From assembly GCF_009905725.1 (NCBI RefSeq), contig NZ_JAAAKV010000012.1, forward strand, positions 121,553 to 185,552: DNA of 64,000 nt, read 5' to 3'. The translations under genes were made by a program, and so were the position numbers. The notes below the pieces were generated by a model. The model saw nothing but the letters and a program-made list of their open reading frames with translations. It searched no databases and was not told the DNA's origin. Shown here one piece after another: positions 33,301 to 41,638 of the stretch. The number at the start of each line of letters is the position of its first letter. Position 1 is the first letter of the stretch. The stretch comes from Emticicia sp. CRIBPO. Lineage in GTDB: Bacteria > Bacteroidota > Bacteroidia > Cytophagales > Spirosomataceae.

Positions 33301-33430
33301 AATCGGTGGTTTGTTGGTTTCTCTTCTGCTTACCTTGTATGTCATTCCTGCTTTCTATATCTATTTCAGCAGAAATAAGGATTATGACCAGATGAAGAAA
33401 ATTGATAAACTGGCTGAAGAACCGGTATAA
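30338..33430 (+). CDS. RND (HAE-1 type) multidrug efflux permease
   Basis: The proton-driven inner-membrane pump, about 1030 residues with 12 helices and two large periplasmic loops. The start is the ATG at 30338 (MSISTLSIKRPVLAIVMN), four bases after the adaptor stop; a TTG at 30308 inside that gene is rejected. The helix-4 proton-relay aspartates appear in TGLVVDDGIVVTENIFKKIE. The docking/porter signatures SYPGANADIIESQITEPLEKA and the repeat-2 GLVTKNGILIVEFANQLRE are intact. Substrates are likely hydrophobic drugs, dyes or detergents, by family. Confidence 0.95.
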   Translation: MSISTLSIKRPVLAIVMNLLILLFGFIGFQFLGVREYPSIDPPIVTVGASYPGANADIIESQITEPLEKALNSVEGIRSVSSSSNQGSSNITIEFDLGVDMERAANDVRDKVSQAVFLLPKDLDGLPTVRKADANSEFIMSLSLQSNSRTLLEVSDFAENVISPRMETVEGVSEVRIWGFKRFSMRIWMDPDKMVSQGITTQDVKAALDRENVELPSGKLQGNSTELVVKTIGRFQTEEDFNNLIIRNINENVVRLKDIGYAEIGAENQETIARWKGNPTVGIAIQPQPGANYLDIAKEVYKRRDEIKKILPKDFTMETILDNTVFVKQSVTEVGETILIAVVLVIIIIFLFFRDWIVAVRPLIDIPVSLVGTFFIMYIFGFSINVLTLLAIVLATGLVVDDGIVVTENIFKKIEEGMNPVEAAVKGSNEIIFAVISTSITLAAVFLPVIFMEGFVGKLFREFGIVLASAVLISAFVSLTLTPMLNAYLNRKTHKKNKFYEATEPFFTNMESGYMNSLKNFLTKKWLAFPVMVLTLSMIFFFGKELKSELAPLDDRSFLQVQMTGPEGSSYEYMDNFIVKSAKLLSDSIPEIDGMMTVSAPGFGGTGSTNTGFARISLKKKDTRERTQHEIADKMTALLKKLPDARAFVNEQQTIAVNKRGGLPVQYVIQAPGFEKLREYLPKFMEEVQKDPTFIISDVNLKFSKPELSIRIDREKAKSLGVSVSDVAQTMQLAFAGQRFSYFTMKGKQYQVIGQFDRKNRNEPFDLKSMFVKNNVGDLIQLDNIVSAVENSSPPQLYHYDRYMSATVSAGLAPDKTIADGIKAMDAIRDKLNDEAIKTTLTGSSRDFAESASNTLFSFGLALVLVYLILAAQFESFIDPLIIMFTVPLAIAGAVFSLWLFGQTLNIFSQIGIIMLIGLVTKNGILIVEFANQLREKGMDKADAALEAATLRLRPILMTTLATVLGALPIALALGAAGESRRAMGIVVIGGLLVSLLLTLYVIPAFYIYFSRNKDYDQMKKIDKLAEEPV

Positions 33431-33501
33431 AAACAGCCGTCGCTGAAAGTAAATTCAGCTATGCCTTTTAAAAATAAACTAAAAAGATTAGGTTTTTGAC
33501 A

Positions 33502-34839
33502 ATGAATAATTTCATAAGAATTAAAAAGCAGGGTTTTCCAAAAAAACATATATTTCTCTTTATTTCATTTCTGACCATCACTCTTTCAGGACATGCTCAG
33601 GGAGTTCTTAAAATTGATGAAGTAATAGACAAAGCACTTGAATCAAATTTCGGGATCAAAATATCTAAAAAGCAAATTGAAGCTGCTGAAAACCGGATTT
33701 TCAAATCGAATGCAGGTATGGTGCCTATTATTGATTGGAACACCGGATTTAACTCTACTTTTAACCAGGTAAATCAGAACTTTGTGGATGGCAGGGTCAT
33801 CAACCGTTTCGGGCAGTCCTATACCCCGAACACCAACCTGGCACTCAGCTGGACCATCTATGACGGCAGAAGAATGTATGTCATTTATGACCGCCTGAAA
33901 GCCCAGGGGCAACAAAGTCAGATCCAGAGCAAGGTGGTCATTCAAAATACCCTCAGCAATGTCATGCAGTCTTTTTATGACGTGCAAAGGTTGCAGAGGA
34001 CGGTTCAGTTTCTGAAAACCATCATTAAATATTACGACGAGCGTCTTTCTATCACAGATGAAAGATGGCAGATAGGTCGTGGTTCAAAGCTGGATTATCT
34101 GCAATCCAAAACGGATCTGACGACCCAGACAGCCAACCTCATCAATGCGGAAAGCCAGCTGAAGTCTTCTAAAATTAGGCTTAATTCATTACTGGCCAGG
34201 GACGCAGGTACGGAATTCACGGTCAATGAAGAGCTTGAGCTTAATCCTAATTATAACCTGGATGAGTTGCTTCAGAGGGCCAAAACCCAGAACCAGGAGC
34301 TTTTACTGATCAATAAATCAGCTGAAATCAACCTGCTGAATGAAAAAGAAGCAGAGTCATTCAGATTACCGAGAATTCTTTTAAACAGCTCTTTCGGTTA
34401 CTCATTCAACACGAACAACGCCGGTTTGATCACCCTCAACCAGCAGGTAGGTTTGAATACGGGTATTACGATGGCCTGGACGATCTTTGACGGACAAAGG
34501 ATCAAAAGGAATATTCAGCTGACCAAAATCAATACGGAGATTATTCAGCAGCAAAAAGACGACCTTCTCAATCAGATCTCCGCGGATCTGAATTCTTCTT
34601 ATAACCAATACCAGACCGACAAATCTCTTTTGTCACTTGAAATGGAAAACAAGGAGCTGGCTGAAGAAAACCTCAAAATATCGCTGGAGAAATTTAAGCT
34701 TGGGGCCTCCACTATCCTGGAGTTGAGTGATGCCCAGTCAAGATTTGATACGGCTCTGAACCGCCTGGTCGTAGCCCAGTATAATGTTAAGATATCTGAA
34801 TTGAACTTATTGAGAATCAGCGGAGAGCTGGTTAAATAA
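33502..34839 (+). CDS. TolC family outer-membrane efflux protein
   Basis: A 445-residue outer-membrane channel. The signal peptide follows a basic start (MNNFIRIKKQGFPKKH, then IFLFISFLTITLSGHAQ). Two TolC repeats of long alpha-helices with beta-strands follow; SWTIYDGRRM and AWTIFDGQRI are the paired strand motifs. It completes the tripartite pump with the adaptor and permease upstream (71-base gap). The start is the ATG at 33502; a TTG six bases earlier is not needed. Its end overlaps the convergent pxpA gene by eight bases. Confidence 0.93.
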   Translation: MNNFIRIKKQGFPKKHIFLFISFLTITLSGHAQGVLKIDEVIDKALESNFGIKISKKQIEAAENRIFKSNAGMVPIIDWNTGFNSTFNQVNQNFVDGRVINRFGQSYTPNTNLALSWTIYDGRRMYVIYDRLKAQGQQSQIQSKVVIQNTLSNVMQSFYDVQRLQRTVQFLKTIIKYYDERLSITDERWQIGRGSKLDYLQSKTDLTTQTANLINAESQLKSSKIRLNSLLARDAGTEFTVNEELELNPNYNLDELLQRAKTQNQELLLINKSAEINLLNEKEAESFRLPRILLNSSFGYSFNTNNAGLITLNQQVGLNTGITMAWTIFDGQRIKRNIQLTKINTEIIQQQKDDLLNQISADLNSSYNQYQTDKSLLSLEMENKELAEENLKISLEKFKLGASTILELSDAQSRFDTALNRLVVAQYNVKISELNLLRISGELVK

Positions 34840-35566
34840 GGATCTCGAATAATTTCATGGCGATGGGCAAAGCGTTTTTGCCGTCGCCATGAATACATAC
34901 CGTATCGGCTTTGATCTTAATTTCACTGCCGTCTGCACATACTACCTTCTTCTCATCAGCCATCCTTAGTACATGCTTTTCGATTTCAGCCAGGTTTTCC
35001 AGCAAGGCATTGGGTTCATTCCTGGGAGTCAGGGAACCGTCATTGCGGTAAGTCCTGTCAGCAAACACTTCAGAAAAGGTTTTGAGACCCGCTTTCTCAG
35101 CTTCCGCGATGAGGCAACTTCCAGAAAGACCGTACAAATACAGATCAGAATCAGCACTTTTTACCGCAGCGGCAATGGCTTCCGCCAGCCCCGGTTGCTT
35201 AGCAGCCATGTTGTACAAGGCACCGTGTGGCTTTACATGATGCAATTTACCCCTCAGAGCCTTCACGGTGGCCTGCAAAGCCCCGATCTGGTACAGACAC
35301 AGGTCGTAAACTTCCTGGGCCGTTACATCCATGTTTCTCCGGCCAAAACCCTGTAAATCCTGAAAACCGGGATGAGCTCCGATTTTTACACCTTTCTGAA
35401 GGGCCGCCGCCGCCGTCTTCCGCATAATACCCGGATCACCTGCATGGAATCCGCAGGCAATATTTACCGAAGTAACATAATCCATCACAGCGAGATCATT
35501 GCCCATTTCCCAGGCTCCGAACGACTCCCCCATGTCACAGTTCAGATCTATTTTCAATGCTTTCAT
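34832..35566 (-). CDS. pxpA: 5-oxoprolinase subunit PxpA (LamB/YcsF family)
   Basis: Subunit A of the ATP-dependent bacterial 5-oxoprolinase, which opens L-5-oxoproline (pyroglutamate) to glutamate. The 244-residue TIM-barrel-like protein shows the family start IDLNCDMGESFGAWEMGND and motifs NIACGFHAGDPGIM, GAHPGFQDLQGFGRR and HVKPHGALYNMA. It is the last gene of the operon; its start overlaps the pxpC stop by four bases. Oxoproline is a damage product of glutamine and glutathione precursors, so the enzyme is a housekeeping recycler. Confidence 0.96.
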   Translation of the reverse strand: MKALKIDLNCDMGESFGAWEMGNDLAVMDYVTSVNIACGFHAGDPGIMRKTAAAALQKGVKIGAHPGFQDLQGFGRRNMDVTAQEVYDLCLYQIGALQATVKALRGKLHHVKPHGALYNMAAKQPGLAEAIAAAVKSADSDLYLYGLSGSCLIAEAEKAGLKTFSEVFADRTYRNDGSLTPRNEPNALLENLAEIEKHVLRMADEKKVVCADGSEIKIKADTVCIHGDGKNALPIAMKLFEILI

Positions 35567-36507
35567 CCGGCCTTGTTTCTTATGAGATTAACAGACGCTT
35601 TGAGTTTTTTTATTTCATGTGAACGGATTTCCAGAAGGTTTTCCGCTTCTTCAAATTCAATTTTTTCGAATGTGACGGATTGACCCGGGCCGCATTGTGC
35701 CAGAACAGGGAGATCGACCTCCGCCACAAACCCTATCCTGGGATATCCTCCGGTAGTCTGGGCATCAGCCATCAACACAATCATCTGTCCGTCAGGTGGC
35801 AGTTGTATCGTTCCGAAAGACACGGCAGAAGACAACAACTGATGAGGATTAACTACTTCCAGTTTTTTACCGGACAAACGGTAACCCATGCGGTCGGAAT
35901 TAGGTGTGATTTCATAAATACCTTTCTGAAAGTGGTATGTAGAATCCTTATCGAGTAAATCCCATTCATTTCCGGCTACAAATCTTATTTTCTGGACGGG
36001 TTTCTTTATCATCTGGAATTCCCTGGAAATACCAAATCCCGACTCAGCTATTGAAAGAGCCGTCTTATTAACCCGGACTTTATCGCCTACTTTCAGGCGG
36101 GAATTGCCCGGAGAATAGCCGGCACTTTTGGAACCCAGCCAGGCCGGTATTCTGAAGCCTCCTGCCACACTCAGATATGCCCTTTCTCCTGCATTTTTTC
36201 TTGTAAATTTCAGGATATCCCCTGTTTCGGCATGATATATTTTATAATTCAATAATGCCTTGTGGTTAAATTCAGCTCCAAAATCTGCCCCGGTGATGGT
36301 GAAGGCACATGCCTCTTCAAAAAGTATTTCAGGCCCGGGAAAATGTATTTCCATAGCCGCCTCAAACGGTGAATTCCCGAGAAGAATGTTACCCGCTTCC
36401 AGTGAAAGGCGGTCCATCGCCCCTCCCCGGTTAATACCCTGGGCCAGGTATTTCCTGCGACCGTCGTCCTGAAATGTGCTTAATAAACCCGGCTTAGCTA
36501 TGATCAT
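35563..36507 (-). CDS. pxpC: 5-oxoprolinase subunit PxpC (KipA / biotin-dependent carboxyltransferase family)
   Basis: A 314-residue subunit with the AHS2/allophanate-hydrolase-like domain. It starts MIIAKPGLLSTFQDDGRRKY, family-typical with QD and G residues, and contains GAMDRLSLEAGNILLGN, RMGYRLSGKKLE and TTGGYPRIGFV. With PxpB it forms the ATP-using part of the oxoprolinase. It overlaps pxpA by four bases and follows pxpB after four bases, so subunit synthesis is tightly coupled. Confidence 0.95.
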   Translation of the reverse strand: MIIAKPGLLSTFQDDGRRKYLAQGINRGGAMDRLSLEAGNILLGNSPFEAAMEIHFPGPEILFEEACAFTITGADFGAEFNHKALLNYKIYHAETGDILKFTRKNAGERAYLSVAGGFRIPAWLGSKSAGYSPGNSRLKVGDKVRVNKTALSIAESGFGISREFQMIKKPVQKIRFVAGNEWDLLDKDSTYHFQKGIYEITPNSDRMGYRLSGKKLEVVNPHQLLSSAVSFGTIQLPPDGQMIVLMADAQTTGGYPRIGFVAEVDLPVLAQCGPGQSVTFEKIEFEEAENLLEIRSHEIKKLKASVNLIRNKAG

Positions 36508-36511
36508 GATT

Positions 36512-37177
36512 TTATATTTTTGTGAATTTTATAATATCTCCTACTCTTAGTAAAACAGGTGTCTTGTTTTCCGGATCAAACAACGGTACTTCAGTTTTGC
36601 CGATGATCTGCCAGCCTCCGGGACTTTTCATGGGATAAATACCTGTCTGAGGGCCCGCTATCCCTACACTGCCTGCGTCAACAGCCAGTCTGGGGTTTAT
36701 CCTCCTCGGTGTGGCAATCCGCCGATCCATGCCCCCGAGATAAGCGAATCCGGGAAGAAATCCCAGCATGTAGACCCGGTATGATCCGGAAGCGTGAATT
36801 TTAATGACTTCTTTTACAGACAAACCGTTTGATTCCGCTACGTACTCCAGGTCTTCACCATCATATTTTACCGGGATTTCAATCAAACGGTTTTCATTAC
36901 TGACCCAGTGATCAGCCAGTTCATCTGATTTTTCCTTCAAAACAGCCGTGAGATATGGCAGAACTGACTTCACCTTCTTTTTTAGTTCAAAAAAATCATA
37001 AAAGACAGTCAGCGAAGCATAAGCCGGAACGCATTCTGTAAAACCTGGAAAAGGATCATCAAGAATAGCTTTCTGGAGACTCAAAACCTGGTCATGCACC
37101 GTTTCGCTGATGGTTTGTTCAAAACTCACGATCAGGGCTGATTCGCTTATGGGCCATATTTTACAGGAATTCTTCAA
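36512..37177 (-). CDS. pxpB: 5-oxoprolinase subunit PxpB (KipI family)
   Basis: A 221-residue AHS1-domain protein. Visible signatures: [11 protein letters not shown] near the N-terminus, [21 protein letters not shown] and [21 protein letters not shown] with WQIIGKT. In Bacillus the homologue KipI also inhibits the sporulation kinase KinA, but here the enzymatic role with PxpA and PxpC is far more likely. Its start overlaps the end of the DUF255 gene by four bases. Confidence 0.95.
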   Translation of the reverse strand: MKNSCKIWPISESALIVSFEQTISETVHDQVLSLQKAILDDPFPGFTECVPAYASLTVFYDFFELKKKVKSVLPYLTAVLKEKSDELADHWVSNENRLIEIPVKYDGEDLEYVAESNGLSVKEVIKIHASGSYRVYMLGFLPGFAYLGGMDRRIATPRRINPRLAVDAGSVGIAGPQTGIYPMKSPGGWQIIGKTEVPLFDPENKTPVLLRVGDIIKFTKI

Positions 37178-39243
37178 CTTTGTTTTAAAATTTCAACGGC
37201 TTTGTTCACTTCAGAAACAGGCAGCTGGCAGGTATTTTCATAACAAACATAAATCATCGTCGTATCTCCGTTTGAATTCCTTCCTTCCAGCAGCGGGAGT
37301 TTTGACCCGGTCCGGGTCCCTGCAAATACCTTATTGTAATCATAGTACTTCAGGTCCAGTTCTTTGCGGAAACGATGAATATCCGGCCCGGACAAAACGA
37401 TTTCCGGCATCGGCATCGTAAAAGACAGTCCTAAAGCTGCCCAGTTAGACAGCCACTGGGGATCAGCCAAAATCAGGTTTTTAAGTTTAAAAAACATGCT
37501 TTCGCTTAATTCCCTGAAGTCACTTCTGCCTGTTAAAACCGAAAGTTTCAAAAATGCATGAGCCATGATGGAGTTGGAGCCCGGAATGACGTTATCAAAT
37601 AATTCTTTCTTTCTGGCGATGAGTTCTTCACCCTGGATGTCTGTAAAATAAAACAGACCTTCCTCTGCATCAAAAAAGTTGGCCAGGGTATAATCAGCCA
37701 GCATCTCTGCTTCTTTCAGCCAGCTTTCGTCAAAAGTAACCTGGTAAAGGTTAACAAAAGCCAGAATGATGGTGCCGTAATCTTCGAGAAAACCGTGAAT
37801 ACCACTTCCATCAGCATTTTTCAACGAATGCATATGCCAGAGCCCCCTGCCCTCTTTTCCATCTTCGTCAAATACCCTGATGAGCAGGTTTTCCCGTATG
37901 AATTCCGCATTTTTAAGGATCAGCATTTTTATCAATTCATCACCCGACATTCTGTAGGCGTCAATCAGGCCATTGAGCATCAGTCCATTCCATGAGCACA
38001 GAATTTTATTATCCAGTCCCGGCTTGATTCTTTTATCCCTGATTTCAAAAAGCAGGTCATGCACTTTTTCCAGCTTACTCCAATCTCCGGCAGGCAATAG
38101 GTTTTCAAGATGCAGGATGTTATTGCCGTGCTCCCAGTTGCCCTCTCCGGTTATCTCATAAGCGGTCGCGAACGTATCGTAATCTTCGCCTAAAACCGTT
38201 TTAAGCTCTGAGGCTTTCCAAACATAATATTTACCTTCCTCGCCTTCAGAATCAGCGTCTTGTGCAGAGTAAAACCCACCTTCCGGATTTGTCATTTCTC
38301 TTTCCAGCCAGGCGATCGTCTTGCGGATAGCCCATTGGTATAATGAAACACTTTCAGGATAAATGCCCAGTTCCCTGAACAATCCGGCAGCACCTGCATA
38401 AACCGTCATCAGCTGACCATTGTCATACAGCATCTTTTCAAAATGAGGCACCTTCCATATTTCATCAGTCGAGTATCTCGTCCAACCACCGCCCAGATGG
38501 TCATAAATGCCACCCAAGGCTATCCTGTCCAGGGTCAGTTTAAGATGAGCCAGCAAAGGCTCACTCCCCGTCAGATCGCCCATACCGGTCAGGAAATCCC
38601 AGATGGCCGGCATCGGAAACTTCGGCGAACGACGCATACCGCCGTCCTTTGTATCAAAATCTTTTGAAATCGTATTTAACAATATCCTGAGCTCATCCTC
38701 CGTGAAACCCGCTTCGGAAGTCGCCGGACTCAGATTAAGACGGTATTTGGCAGATTCTTTCTGCTGAAGATTCGAAGCGAAACCATCGGCTGATTCCTGC
38801 AGTTTGTCCCGCTGCTCATTAAAAGCACTCTGTATGCTGTGAAGCAAATTTACCCAGTTGTTTTTAGGAAAATAAGTACCTCCGTAAAAGGGTTTGGCAT
38901 CAGGCATCAGAAAGACATTCAAAGGCCATCCGCCACGAACACCCATGGCCTGCAGTGAATCCATGTAGATCGCATCCACGTCCGGCCGCTCTTCCCTGTC
39001 CACCTTGATGTTGACAAAATGCCGGTTCATTACCTCTGCTACCTGCTGGTTTTCAAACGATTCATGCTCCATGACATGGCACCAGTGACAGGCAGAGTAA
39101 CCGATACTCACCAATATGACTTTATTCTCAGACCTGGCTTTCTCCAGGGCCTCAGGGCCCCAGGGATACCAATCCACCGGGTTTTCTGCGTGTTGCAACA
39201 AATACGGACTCGTTTCTTTCGCTAACCTGTTTTTATGGCTCAT
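37174..39243 (-). CDS. DUF255 thioredoxin-domain protein (YyaL/SSP411-like)
   Basis: A 689-residue cytoplasmic protein. An N-terminal thioredoxin-like domain has the CxxC in [18 protein letters not shown] (Cys52/Cys55) and the start [20 protein letters not shown]. It is followed by a long (alpha/alpha) barrel-like region similar to glycan epimerases ([21 protein letters not shown]). The family is conserved from bacteria to mammals (spermatogenesis-associated protein 20), with no settled function. It is unusual here in being translationally coupled (4-base overlaps) both to the T9SS protein gene upstream and to pxpB downstream. Confidence 0.92.
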   Translation of the reverse strand: MSHKNRLAKETSPYLLQHAENPVDWYPWGPEALEKARSENKVILVSIGYSACHWCHVMEHESFENQQVAEVMNRHFVNIKVDREERPDVDAIYMDSLQAMGVRGGWPLNVFLMPDAKPFYGGTYFPKNNWVNLLHSIQSAFNEQRDKLQESADGFASNLQQKESAKYRLNLSPATSEAGFTEDELRILLNTISKDFDTKDGGMRRSPKFPMPAIWDFLTGMGDLTGSEPLLAHLKLTLDRIALGGIYDHLGGGWTRYSTDEIWKVPHFEKMLYDNGQLMTVYAGAAGLFRELGIYPESVSLYQWAIRKTIAWLEREMTNPEGGFYSAQDADSEGEEGKYYVWKASELKTVLGEDYDTFATAYEITGEGNWEHGNNILHLENLLPAGDWSKLEKVHDLLFEIRDKRIKPGLDNKILCSWNGLMLNGLIDAYRMSGDELIKMLILKNAEFIRENLLIRVFDEDGKEGRGLWHMHSLKNADGSGIHGFLEDYGTIILAFVNLYQVTFDESWLKEAEMLADYTLANFFDAEEGLFYFTDIQGEELIARKKELFDNVIPGSNSIMAHAFLKLSVLTGRSDFRELSESMFFKLKNLILADPQWLSNWAALGLSFTMPMPEIVLSGPDIHRFRKELDLKYYDYNKVFAGTRTGSKLPLLEGRNSNGDTTMIYVCYENTCQLPVSEVNKAVEILKQS

Positions 39244-40901
39244 TTAACTATTATTCTTTTCGTCAGCTGTTCTTCAGGGGTCATCACGGTCACAATCAGC
39301 TGATGATATCCCTTCACCTCTATTTTCTTTGTATTGATACCGGCAAGACCTTCCACCACATGCTCATCAATTAACCTTCCCTGAAGATCATGCACAAAGA
39401 CCTTGACCTCTTCTGTTTTTTTCAGAGTGAACTCCACAGTAAAATCCTCCACAGCCGGATTCGGATAAAGCGAGAGTTTTCCGATATTGCCGGAAGGCTC
39501 AAGACCGGTGACGGCATTCAGGTCATATTGACACAAAAACACCTCATAACCTTTCAGCTGAATCACTTTTGACCAGTTTTTATAGGTAACCAGCACTGTC
39601 ACCAGTTCATCCTCCGTTTTGGCATAAGGGTTATGGGCTGCTACGAGGATATTACTTCCTTTCACCACACCCCGCCAGATCGGCTTCTTGTTTTCATTGT
39701 AATCTCTTGCAGAAGTCTCCTCCACCCTTTCATACGAACCCGTAAACATATCTTTGAAAAGGGAAAGGCGGTAAAGCCCTTTCAGGAAATACTCATAGGT
39801 AGAATAGTTCTGATTCTGGCCCGTGAAATCATCCCAGAGCCACAATCCCTTCGCTCCCGCAAAAAACGGAAAGATCGCGGTGGCCTCCGCCATCCAGGGT
39901 TTGATGAATTTGCCTTTATATTCCTGGTTAAAACTGTATTTCATCCACACAAAAACAATGTTGTCTTTGGTTGACCAGGCCCGGTTAGCCTCAATCTGGA
40001 ACAAAAGATAACTCAAATATTCAGAGGCAAAAGGATGCGGATAATCATAATAATAATAAGCTGAAGGTGTCAGAAAATCAAGGGCATTGTAAAACGACCC
40101 GCCCACCTGGTTCTGACCGAAATTATAGATCAGGTAATTAATCACGGCAGGATTTTGCTTCCATTGTGCCCAGGTGTATCCCTGTATGTTGGTAAAAGTG
40201 TTCCATATGGGCGTATCAGCATAAGAACTTACCTGGGTGGAAGGATTCAGAGGGCCGTTTTTCCCGAAGTTTACGGCAGTAGCGTACAACTCCTGGAGAC
40301 TCTTTTTATATTGCTCGATAAAGTTTTCGTTGGATAAACTCCTGTAGGCTACCGGCGTCGTTGCCATATTTTTGAGCACCAGTATCGAATCGTTGCTTCG
40401 CTGCTGGCGTTCGATATCATACACAAAAAGATCTGTTTCGACCGTCGATTGGTTTCCGGTAATCTGTTTGAAATAGTTAAATTCTGCTGCCCATTTATTG
40501 GTATAAATACCCATATCATTTCCCCACGGTCCTTTATAAATTTCCCAGGGCTGGCTGCGGTTGGGGTAGGCAGTCCCCGAATAAATCATGGCCCGTTGTG
40601 ACTTCTGCACAGAGCTGATATCATGTGGCGTCGCAAGATGAGAAAAGCCCCTTTTCAACACAATGTCAGGATTACTAAACGAAGCCTGACCGCCGTAAAT
40701 GACCTTAAACGGCAACGAAAATTCCGGAAACTGCTGCCAGTTGACGTGATTGCTGATCGTTGCCGGAGTAAAAGACGGCAGCGGGTTTTGAGGGCAATCC
40801 TGTGCAAATCCGTTAAAAAAGCCGGAGATCAGAATAAAAAATGCCCCGAAATGGACATTTTTAACTATTCTTTTATAAAAAAAAACTAATTTTGCAGACA
40901 T
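39240..40901 (-). CDS. Large secreted protein with T9SS type A sorting domain
   Basis: A 553-residue protein with a basic-hydrophobic signal ([17 protein letters not shown] at about residues 18-34) and a classic Por secretion tail starting [16 protein letters not shown], with [16 protein letters not shown] near residue 510. The body is rich in aromatic residues ([36 protein letters not shown]) and hints at a TIM-barrel carbohydrate-active fold, but no catalytic motif can be named. It is the first gene of the operon with DUF255 and pxpBCA, overlapping DUF255 by four bases, an unexpected partner set for a surface protein. Confidence 0.8.
   Translation of the reverse strand: MSAKLVFFYKRIVKNVHFGAFFILISGFFNGFAQDCPQNPLPSFTPATISNHVNWQQFPEFSLPFKVIYGGQASFSNPDIVLKRGFSHLATPHDISSVQKSQRAMIYSGTAYPNRSQPWEIYKGPWGNDMGIYTNKWAAEFNYFKQITGNQSTVETDLFVYDIERQQRSNDSILVLKNMATTPVAYRSLSNENFIEQYKKSLQELYATAVNFGKNGPLNPSTQVSSYADTPIWNTFTNIQGYTWAQWKQNPAVINYLIYNFGQNQVGGSFYNALDFLTPSAYYYYDYPHPFASEYLSYLLFQIEANRAWSTKDNIVFVWMKYSFNQEYKGKFIKPWMAEATAIFPFFAGAKGLWLWDDFTGQNQNYSTYEYFLKGLYRLSLFKDMFTGSYERVEETSARDYNENKKPIWRGVVKGSNILVAAHNPYAKTEDELVTVLVTYKNWSKVIQLKGYEVFLCQYDLNAVTGLEPSGNIGKLSLYPNPAVEDFTVEFTLKKTEEVKVFVHDLQGRLIDEHVVEGLAGINTKKIEVKGYHQLIVTVMTPEEQLTKRIIVK
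40887..40894 (+). promoter_or_regulatory. Candidate promoter (-7 box) of the small lipoprotein gene
   Basis: TAATTTTG matches TAnnTTTG, followed by CA, 52 bases before the ATG at 40947. It overlaps the first codons of the divergent T9SS protein gene. No clear -33 box. Confidence 0.42.
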
Positions 40902-40946
40902 TAACTGTATTACTATTCGTTGTATTACAAATTTAACTCATTAAAG

Positions 40947-41384
40947 ATGAAAAAAGTATTTTTATTTATATTAACGGCTGTTGTGGTTTTTGCCTGCGGT
41001 AAAAACAATGACCCCGAGGCTCAAAAAACGACCGTCGAATTAATCACTCAAAATGGCTGGACACTGGAAAAAATGACCGATAAAGACGGCAAAGTGTTAA
41101 CTAATTCAGCCGCCGACCTTCTTTTCAACATGACGTTTGAATTCCGCAGCAACGGAGAAGCAAGAGCGTATGAAAAAGCCAATAAACTGATCGTTGACCG
41201 TGGCACCTGGGCTTTGGCAGACAACGAAACAGCCGTTGACGTGGATATCAAAAGCCTGAAGACACCTATCAAATTCAAGATCCTGGCTATCACCAACAGC
41301 AAGCTGACACTTCAGGCTCCTACAGGAAATTTCCTTACCGGAGTAGGCGAAGCTCTGAACCTTGAATTTTCAGTTACCAAATAA
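40947..41384 (+). CDS. Small lipoprotein, lipocalin-like
   Basis: A 145-residue lipoprotein: signal MKKVFLFILTAVVVFACG with a lipobox ending at Cys18 and an acidic start after it (GKNNDPEAQ). The rest has alternating strands (NGWTLEKMTDKDGKVLTN; MTFEFRSNGEARAYE; RGTWALADNETAVDVD), as in lipocalin-like/DUF4923-type domains of Bacteroidota. Ligand unknown. The start is set at the ATG at 40947; a TTG at 40920 would spoil the signal peptide. It is monocistronic with a strong terminator. Confidence 0.72.
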   Translation: MKKVFLFILTAVVVFACGKNNDPEAQKTTVELITQNGWTLEKMTDKDGKVLTNSAADLLFNMTFEFRSNGEARAYEKANKLIVDRGTWALADNETAVDVDIKSLKTPIKFKILAITNSKLTLQAPTGNFLTGVGEALNLEFSVTK

Positions 41385-41430
41385 AATCAAGGGTAACAGC
41401 ATTTCAGATCATTACATTTGCATTTTTTAT

Positions 41431-41478
41431 AAATAATAAAGTTTAAGTTTCCATTTCTTAAACTTTATTATTTTTTTT
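41431..41478 (+). terminator. Terminator of the small lipoprotein gene
   Basis: A perfect 17-bp AT-rich stem (41431-41447/41457-41473) with a 9-base loop, followed by T residues to 41478. It begins 46 bases after the lipoprotein stop. Confidence 0.85.
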
Positions 41479-41501
41479 ATATAATCCATTGAAAACAAGT
41501 G

Positions 41502-41530
41502 ATAAAAATCAGAAAAACTCTGATTTTTAT
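41502..41530. promoter_or_regulatory. Second perfect hairpin ahead of the ScfR-like regulator
   Basis: ATAAAAATCAGA (41502-41513) and TCTGATTTTTAT (41519-41530) are exact complements with a 5-base loop. It lies 23 bases after the lipoprotein terminator and 108 bases before the regulator ATG. It may be a second terminator or an operator for the regulator itself. Confidence 0.5.
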
Positions 41531-41638
41531 TTCATTTCACACTAAATCAACTTCATCTTTAATATTTAAAAATAATGTAGCGACAGTGGTTATAAGATTA
41601 TTTTGCTATATTTAAGAACCATTTGCTAACGCCAAACT

